Positions 14,936 through 18,334 of a DNA stretch of 18,334 nt are shown piece after piece. The notes beneath the pieces are model-generated. The model was not told the origin of the DNA. It saw nothing but the letters and a program-made list of their open reading frames with translations, and searched no databases. Source of the stretch: JACTMI01 sp964618415 (GTDB lineage Bacteria; Acidobacteriota; Thermoanaerobaculia; Multivoradales; JAGPDF01). The translations under genes were made by a program, and so were the position numbers. The DNA lies in NCBI GenBank assembly GCA_964618415.1, contig CAZUAT010000058.1, forward strand, positions 1 to 18,334, in the 5' to 3' direction. Each line of letters starts with the position of its first letter. The stretch's first letter is position 1.

Positions 14936-16396
14936 ATGCTCAAGCAGCAGGCTCGACTGATCGCTCTTCTGGTTTTCGCAGCGGACCTGGCGCTGGTGGC
15001 GTTCGCATTCTTTGCGGCGCACGCGCTGCGCAGCCGCGGGTTGGAGGTCCTCGGGCTCGGCCGCGACTCTCCCGCGCTCTACCCGCTCGCCCGCTACCTG
15101 CCGCTTCTGCCGGTCGCATTGGCGCTCTGGGGTGTGCTGCTCTGGCGTTCGGGACGCTACCGATCGCACCGCAGGATCCCGTTCTGGGAAGAGGCCACCG
15201 AGGTCGTCAAGGTTTCGGTGACTGCGACCGTGCTGTTTGCCCTCGCGATCTGGGTGCTGCGCTTCGACGAACAGCTGCTCGGCTCGGACCGGGTCAGCCG
15301 CGGCTGGCTGTTCCTCTTCTCGGGCCTTGCCGCCCTCCTGCTGATGGCCGAGAAGCTGGTGCTGAGGCTGACCGCCCGGCGCGCCCGCAGCCGCGGCATG
15401 AACTTCCGCACCATCCTGGTGGTGGGCACCGGCCGTACTGCCGCGGCGCTCGCCGAGGTGCTGCGAGAGCGTCGCTGGTGGGGCTACAGGATCCTCGGCT
15501 TTGTCTCCGTGGACGATCCGGAACCGGGCGGCTCGGCCGCGGAGCAACCGCGGCCGCTTCTCGGCAGCGAAGCCGATCTCCCCCACCTACTCGCCAGCCA
15601 CGTGGTCGACGAAGTCGTCTTCGCGATCGCGCCGCGCGACCTGGCCCGCTTCGAAGACACGGTGCTCGCGTTGCAGGATCAGGGAATTCTGGTGCGCCTG
15701 ACGCTCGACATCCTGCCGCACGCGCAGACCCGGGTCGGCCTCGAGGAGATCGACGGCGTGCCGCTGGTGACCCTGGCGACCGCGCCCACCGGTCCGATTC
15801 CGCTGGCGGTCAAGCGGACGATCGACCTGCTCGGTTCGGCGCTCCTGTTGCTGCTGACCGCGCCGCTGCAAGCCGGGATCGCGCTGGCCATCCGTTCGGG
15901 CAGCCCGGGGCCGGCGCTGTTTCGCCAGCAGCGCTGCGGACGCAGCGGGCGGGTCTTCACGATGTACAAGTTTCGCACCATGGTGGACGGGGCCGAGGAG
16001 CGACTCGACGAGGTCGCTCACCTCAACGAGATGAAGGGCCCCGTCTTCAAGTCGCGTCAGGACCCGCGCATCACGCCGCTCGGCCGCTGGCTGCGCCGCT
16101 TCAGTCTCGACGAGCTGCCGCAGCTGTGGAACGTGCTCAAGGGCGACATGAGCCTGGTCGGGCCGCGGCCGCCGATTCCCGAGGAGGTCCAGCAGTACGA
16201 GCGCTGGCAGCGGCGCCGGCTGGCGATGAAGCCGGGCCTGACCTGCCTGTGGCAGATCCGCGGCCGCAACGAGGTCGACTTCGACGAGTGGATGCGGATG
16301 GACCTCGAGTACATCGACAGTTGGAGCCCATGGCTCGACCTGAAGATCCTGTTCAAGACGGTGCCGGTCGTGCTCTCCGGACGCGGCGCCTCCTGA
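14936..16396 (+). CDS. Polyprenyl-phosphate sugar-1-phosphate transferase (WcaJ/EpsE type)
   Basis: The enzyme starts lipid-linked glycan assembly by moving a sugar-1-phosphate from a nucleotide sugar to undecaprenyl phosphate. The 486-residue product has the full large-PHPT layout. Four N-terminal membrane helices span about 8-30, 50-70, 92-110 and 122-142. A Rossmann-like CoA_binding_3 domain contains VVGTGRTAAAL (162-172). A re-entrant or fifth helix (about 296-320) follows KRTIDLLGS. The catalytic Bac_transf domain has YKFRTMVDGAEE (344-355), DPRITPLGRWLRR, SLDELPQLWNVLKGDMSLVGPRP (390-412, catalytic Asp-Glu at 392-393) and KPGLTCLWQIRGRN (432-445). Glucose-1-phosphate or galactose-1-phosphate is the usual substrate for this architecture, but the specificity is not readable. 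It lies last in the glycan operon though it acts first in the pathway. Confidence 0.95.
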   Translation: MLKQQARLIALLVFAADLALVAFAFFAAHALRSRGLEVLGLGRDSPALYPLARYLPLLPVALALWGVLLWRSGRYRSHRRIPFWEEATEVVKVSVTATVLFALAIWVLRFDEQLLGSDRVSRGWLFLFSGLAALLLMAEKLVLRLTARRARSRGMNFRTILVVGTGRTAAALAEVLRERRWWGYRILGFVSVDDPEPGGSAAEQPRPLLGSEADLPHLLASHVVDEVVFAIAPRDLARFEDTVLALQDQGILVRLTLDILPHAQTRVGLEEIDGVPLVTLATAPTGPIPLAVKRTIDLLGSALLLLLTAPLQAGIALAIRSGSPGPALFRQQRCGRSGRVFTMYKFRTMVDGAEERLDEVAHLNEMKGPVFKSRQDPRITPLGRWLRRFSLDELPQLWNVLKGDMSLVGPRPPIPEEVQQYERWQRRRLAMKPGLTCLWQIRGRNEVDFDEWMRMDLEYIDSWSPWLDLKILFKTVPVVLSGRGAS

Positions 16397-16404
16397 GCCA
16401 CGGT

Positions 16405-16428
16405 CGGGGCGCGGCACGATCCGCCCCG
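16405..16428. terminator. GC-rich hairpin in the convergent gap, possible bidirectional terminator
   Basis: CGGGGCG (16405-16411) and CGCCCCG (16422-16428) form a perfect 7-bp all-GC stem with a 10-nt loop. It lies 8 nt after the glycan operon stop and 19 nt from the stop of the convergent minus-strand operon. There is no T-tract on either strand, so intrinsic termination would be imperfect; position is the main support. Confidence 0.4.
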
Positions 16429-16447
16429 CGCGCGACGGTTCGGAGTC

Positions 16448-16654
16448 TCAGGTCGACGGGCGCGACGAGATTCCGATCACCAGGTCGCGCACCAGCTGCC
16501 GCAGGTCGCTCGTGTACTCGACCAGATCGCGGACTTTCTCCTCCAGCTGCTCGAGCGTGGCGCGCGAGGTCGAGCGTGCGCGCAGCCGATGGCCGAGGCG
16601 GTCGTCGAGGACTTCGAGCCGTTCGTAGACATCCTTGATGCGTTGCGGATCCAT
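16448..16654 (-). CDS. Small conserved-looking helical (coiled-coil) protein, 68 aa
   Basis: I do not recognise a named family. The 68-residue protein starts MDPQRIKDVYERLEVLDDRL and is almost entirely charged helix, with hydrophobic residues at heptad-like spacing (VYERLEVLDDRLGHRL; LEQLEEKVRDLVEYTSDL; LRQLVRDLVIGI). It has no signal peptide or cysteine, so it is probably a cytoplasmic oligomeric or adaptor protein. The ATG at 16654 has a good Shine-Dalgarno sequence, GGGAG at 16667-16663, 8 nt upstream. It begins 5 nt after the stop of the lipoprotein cytochrome, so it belongs to that operon. A much longer frame through the cytochrome genes is a shadow. Coding status is supported by the ribosome binding site, spacing and clean helical composition. 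Confidence 0.72.
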   Translation of the reverse strand: MDPQRIKDVYERLEVLDDRLGHRLRARSTSRATLEQLEEKVRDLVEYTSDLRQLVRDLVIGISSRPST

Positions 16655-16659
16655 GGCGC

Positions 16660-17007
16660 TTACTCCCGAGGCAGGTTGAGGACGAATTCGGTGAGCAGTT
16701 CGAGATCGCCTTGCGGCAGCTTGTGCCCGAAGCCGGGCATCAGCACGGTGCCGTTGGCGATGCGCTGGAAAACGAGGCCGCGGTCGCCGGCACGCACGAC
16801 CTCCGAGCGCCGCAGATCGACCCCGGGGTCGAGACCCCGTCGCGCCGGTACGCCGGTTCCATCGGCGGCGTGACACCCGGCGCACAGCTCGGTCCACAGC
16901 TCGCCGACCGGGCGTCCCGAGGTGGGCGGCCCGCAGCCCGCCGCCGCGAGGCCGGCGACTGCGAGCAACAGGGCGGCCGACCCTCGGCCGGCTTGCCGCG
17001 CTGTCAC
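16660..17007 (-). CDS. Single-haem cytochrome c, probable lipoprotein (second copy)
   Basis: This 115-residue protein has a hydrophobic N-terminal segment ending LAAAGC, which fits the lipoprotein signal pattern with Cys25 as the lipidated residue. The haem c site is CAGCH (42-46) and a likely axial Met lies in VLMPGFGH (88-95), followed by the final helix LELLTEFVLNL. This is the usual short class I cytochrome c fold, working in the periplasm on a membrane anchor. GTG 17007 overlaps the stop of the upstream cytochrome gene by 4 nt (GTGA). The pattern GELW..CxxCH..DGTG parallels the upstream protein, so the pair probably arose by tandem duplication. The redox partner is not in the window. Confidence 0.9.
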   Translation of the reverse strand: MTARQAGRGSAALLLAVAGLAAAGCGPPTSGRPVGELWTELCAGCHAADGTGVPARRGLDPGVDLRRSEVVRAGDRGLVFQRIANGTVLMPGFGHKLPQGDLELLTEFVLNLPRE

Positions 17008-17360
17008 CCGCGCTCTCCCCGCAGCTCGTAAAGGTAGTCGATGATCTGCCGGATCTCTTCGGAAGTGAGCTTCTCTTGGTAGGCGGGCATCTTGGCGAAG
17101 ATGCCCTCGCGCGTGACGTTCTCGATCGACGCCCGGTCGCCGCCGTAGGACCAGGTGCCATCGCGCAGGTCGGCATAGGGCTGGCCCATGTAGCGCGGCG
17201 TGTTGCCGGACCCGTCGACGCCGTGGCACTCGGCGCAGTGTCGCCGCCACAGCCGCTCGCCGGGGCTGCTGGCGAACATCTCGTTGCAGGCGGTCCCCAG
17301 CGCGAGCGCGGGCAGCAGTGCGACGGCAGCGGCGGCAACGCGGATTCGGCAACGAGACAT
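17004..17360 (-). CDS. Single-haem cytochrome c, probable lipoprotein (first copy)
   Basis: This 118-residue protein starts MSRCRIRV and has a hydrophobic signal segment ending ALGTAC, which fits a permissive lipobox (Cys25). The haem c motif is CAECH (42-46). The likely axial Met is in FAKMPAYQEKLT (88-99), followed by EEIRQIIDYLYEL, the typical C-terminal helix of class I cytochromes c. The ATG has a GGAG 7 nt upstream (17371-17368). It starts 14 nt after the dehydrogenase stop and overlaps the next cytochrome gene by 4 nt. Electron transfer in the periplasm is well supported. The donor and acceptor are unknown. Confidence 0.92.
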   Translation of the reverse strand: MSRCRIRVAAAAVALLPALALGTACNEMFASSPGERLWRRHCAECHGVDGSGNTPRYMGQPYADLRDGTWSYGGDRASIENVTREGIFAKMPAYQEKLTSEEIRQIIDYLYELRGERG

Positions 17361-17374
17361 GGCGGGGCTCCAGA

Positions 17375-18121
17375 TCAGTCGCGTGAGCGACGGTGGACGA
17401 GCATCGCCGTGGCCTGATCGCGCGGGCGGATGACCATCTCGTCGATGTCGACGTGCGCGGGTCGGGTCGCCACCCAGGCGATCGCCTCCGCGATGTCGTC
17501 CGCGACCAGCGGGGTCATCCCCTCGTAGACGCGAGCGGCGCGTTCGGCGTCCCCGTCGTGGCGCACCAGCGAGAACTCGGTCTCGGCGAGTCCGGGGGCG
17601 ATCTCGGTGACCCGCACCGGCTGGCCCAGCAGTTCGAGGCGCAGCGTACGGGTGAGCGCTCGCAGGGCGTGTTTCGATGCGGTGTAGCCGCCGCCGCCCG
17701 GATAGGTTTCGAAGCCTGCGATCGAGCCGACGTTGACGATCAATCCGTCGCCGGAATCGATCAGCCTCGGCAGCAGCGCGCGGGTCATGCGCAGGACGCC
17801 GAGAACATTGAGTTCGTACATCGCTTGCCACTTGGCTTCGACCGCGTCCGCGACCGCCTCGCTGCCGAAGGCGTTGCCGGCGTTGTTGACCAGCAGGTCG
17901 ACGCGTTCGAGCGGCGCACAGAACGCCTCGACGCTGGCCGGATCGGTCACGTCCAGGTGGGCCCATCGGGCGCCCAGGGGGGTGGCCACGTCGCGCAGCC
18001 GATCCACGCGACGAGCTCCGAGCACGAGGTCGAAGCCGCGCTCGGAGAGGGTTCGCGCGGTGGCGGCTCCAAACCCGGAACTCGCCCCGGTGACGACCGC
18101 GACGCGTCGCTGCGGAGACAT
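17375..18121 (-). CDS. ydfG: Short-chain dehydrogenase, YdfG-like NADP-dependent 3-hydroxy acid dehydrogenase
   Basis: This 248-residue classical SDR, the same length as E. coli YdfG, has the cofactor loop TGASSGFG (11-18), GARR (35-38, the basic residues suggesting NADPH), NNAG (79-82) and the catalytic Ser133, Tyr146 and Lys150 (YTASK). The C-terminal run LRLELLGQPVRVTEIAPGL, then TEFSLVR and HVDIDEMVIRP, is characteristic of the YdfG group, which oxidises L-serine, L-allo-threonine and 3-hydroxypropionate or reduces malonic semialdehyde. No Shine-Dalgarno sequence precedes the ATG, but a TAGACT lies 8 nt before it. The cytochrome genes follow after 14 nt on the same strand. Subfamily assignment is good; the physiological substrate is not established. 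Confidence 0.93.
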   Translation of the reverse strand: MSPQRRVAVVTGASSGFGAATARTLSERGFDLVLGARRVDRLRDVATPLGARWAHLDVTDPASVEAFCAPLERVDLLVNNAGNAFGSEAVADAVEAKWQAMYELNVLGVLRMTRALLPRLIDSGDGLIVNVGSIAGFETYPGGGGYTASKHALRALTRTLRLELLGQPVRVTEIAPGLAETEFSLVRHDGDAERAARVYEGMTPLVADDIAEAIAWVATRPAHVDIDEMVIRPRDQATAMLVHRRSRD

Positions 18122-18129
18122 TGGCCGGC

Positions 18130-18135
18130 AGTCTA
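18130..18135 (-). promoter_or_regulatory. Possible -10 element of the dehydrogenase-cytochrome operon
   Basis: On the minus strand TAGACT lies 8 nt before the dehydrogenase ATG and is the same hexamer found before the glycan operon. There is no convincing -35 at 16-18 nt. A start 6-8 nt downstream would give an almost leaderless mRNA. The rest of the 77-nt gap to nth holds only a weak 4-bp hairpin. Confidence 0.38.
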
Positions 18136-18198
18136 ACCGAGAGGCTGACGCGAACCGTGGCGGAATTTCACAGCGACTTCGAACCCCGCGAGGGGCGG

Positions 18199-18334
18199 TC
18201 AGCCGTAGCGCCCGGCGCTCGGGCAGAGGTCGGCCAGCACGCAGGTACCGCAGCGCGGGCGCCGGGCCGTACAGACCGCCCGGCCGTGCGAGATCAGCAG
18301 GTGGGCCCAGACGGTCCAGCGATCGCGGGGCACG
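18199..18334 (-). CDS. nth: Endonuclease III, C-terminal fragment (cut by window edge)
   Basis: Only the last 45 codons are inside the window; the gene continues past the right edge. The frame reads WTVWAHLLISHGRAVCTARR and then PRCGTCVLADLCPSAGRYG before TGA. The cysteines are spaced C-x6-C-x2-C-x5-C, the [4Fe-4S] cluster ligands at the C-terminus of Nth, a base-excision repair DNA glycosylase/AP lyase that removes oxidised pyrimidines. The HLLISHGR helix matches the H.LI.HGR segment of Nth. MutY has a similar cluster, but the protein ends right after the last Cys as in Nth, so Nth is preferred. Confidence 0.9.
   Translation of the reverse strand, partial: VPRDRWTVWAHLLISHGRAVCTARRPRCGTCVLADLCPSAGRYG

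Noticed and set aside
18184..18195. CCCC-GCGA-GGGG hairpin after nth as a terminator
   Set aside because: Only a 4-bp stem with no T-tract; too weak to call in GC-rich DNA.

Overview
This is a GC-rich (roughly 70% by eye), densely coding stretch of a bacterial chromosome. Two probable lipid-anchored c-type cytochromes and a polyprenyl-phosphate sugar transferase point to a Gram-negative envelope. Acidobacteriota is my best guess, from the overall flavour of SerS, the membrane glycosyltransferases and the very high GC. A proteobacterium is not excluded, because glmU-glmS order and a YdfG-like dehydrogenase also occur there. I see no mobile element, CRISPR array or integrase.

Left part (1-7303). 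A large membrane protein, cut by the left edge, has an N-terminal PA14 domain fused to a GT-C-like multi-spanning body. It converges with a minus-strand housekeeping block. In that block serS is followed 13 nt later by tRNA-Ser(UGA), and then come glmU and glmS, coupled by a 1-nt stop/start overlap. GlmS and GlmU supply UDP-GlcNAc for the envelope. The serS promoter is a clear TTGACG-N17-TACGAT lying only 11 nt before the start codon.

Middle part (7419-16396, plus strand). This is a polysaccharide or glycoconjugate assembly operon of seven genes. In order: an unrecognised polytopic membrane protein, a GT39/ArnT-like membrane glycosyltransferase, three GT2 glycosyltransferases, a DUF1972-type (WchF/Cps2T-like) glycosyltransferase, and a WcaJ-type polyprenyl-phosphate sugar-1-phosphate transferase. 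The first six genes are joined by five successive 4-nt stop/start overlaps with ATG, ATG, GTG, TTG and GTG starts. The seventh follows after 52 nt, with a -10-like TAGAAT at the junction. The likely logic is that the last gene loads the first sugar onto undecaprenyl phosphate, the four soluble-type transferases extend it on the cytoplasmic face, and the membrane proteins act in or across the membrane. No flippase, polymerase or export gene is visible in the window.

Right part (16448-18334, minus strand). A YdfG-like short-chain dehydrogenase, two paralogous single-haem cytochromes c (4-nt overlap) and a 68-residue probable coiled-coil protein form a likely four-gene operon. The 3' end of nth (endonuclease III), with its four-cysteine cluster, runs off the right edge.

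A recurring theme is a TAGA(A/C)T or TACGAT -10-like hexamer placed 8-11 nt before the start codons of serS, the glycan operon and the dehydrogenase, none of which has a Shine-Dalgarno sequence. This suggests leaderless or nearly leaderless transcription.
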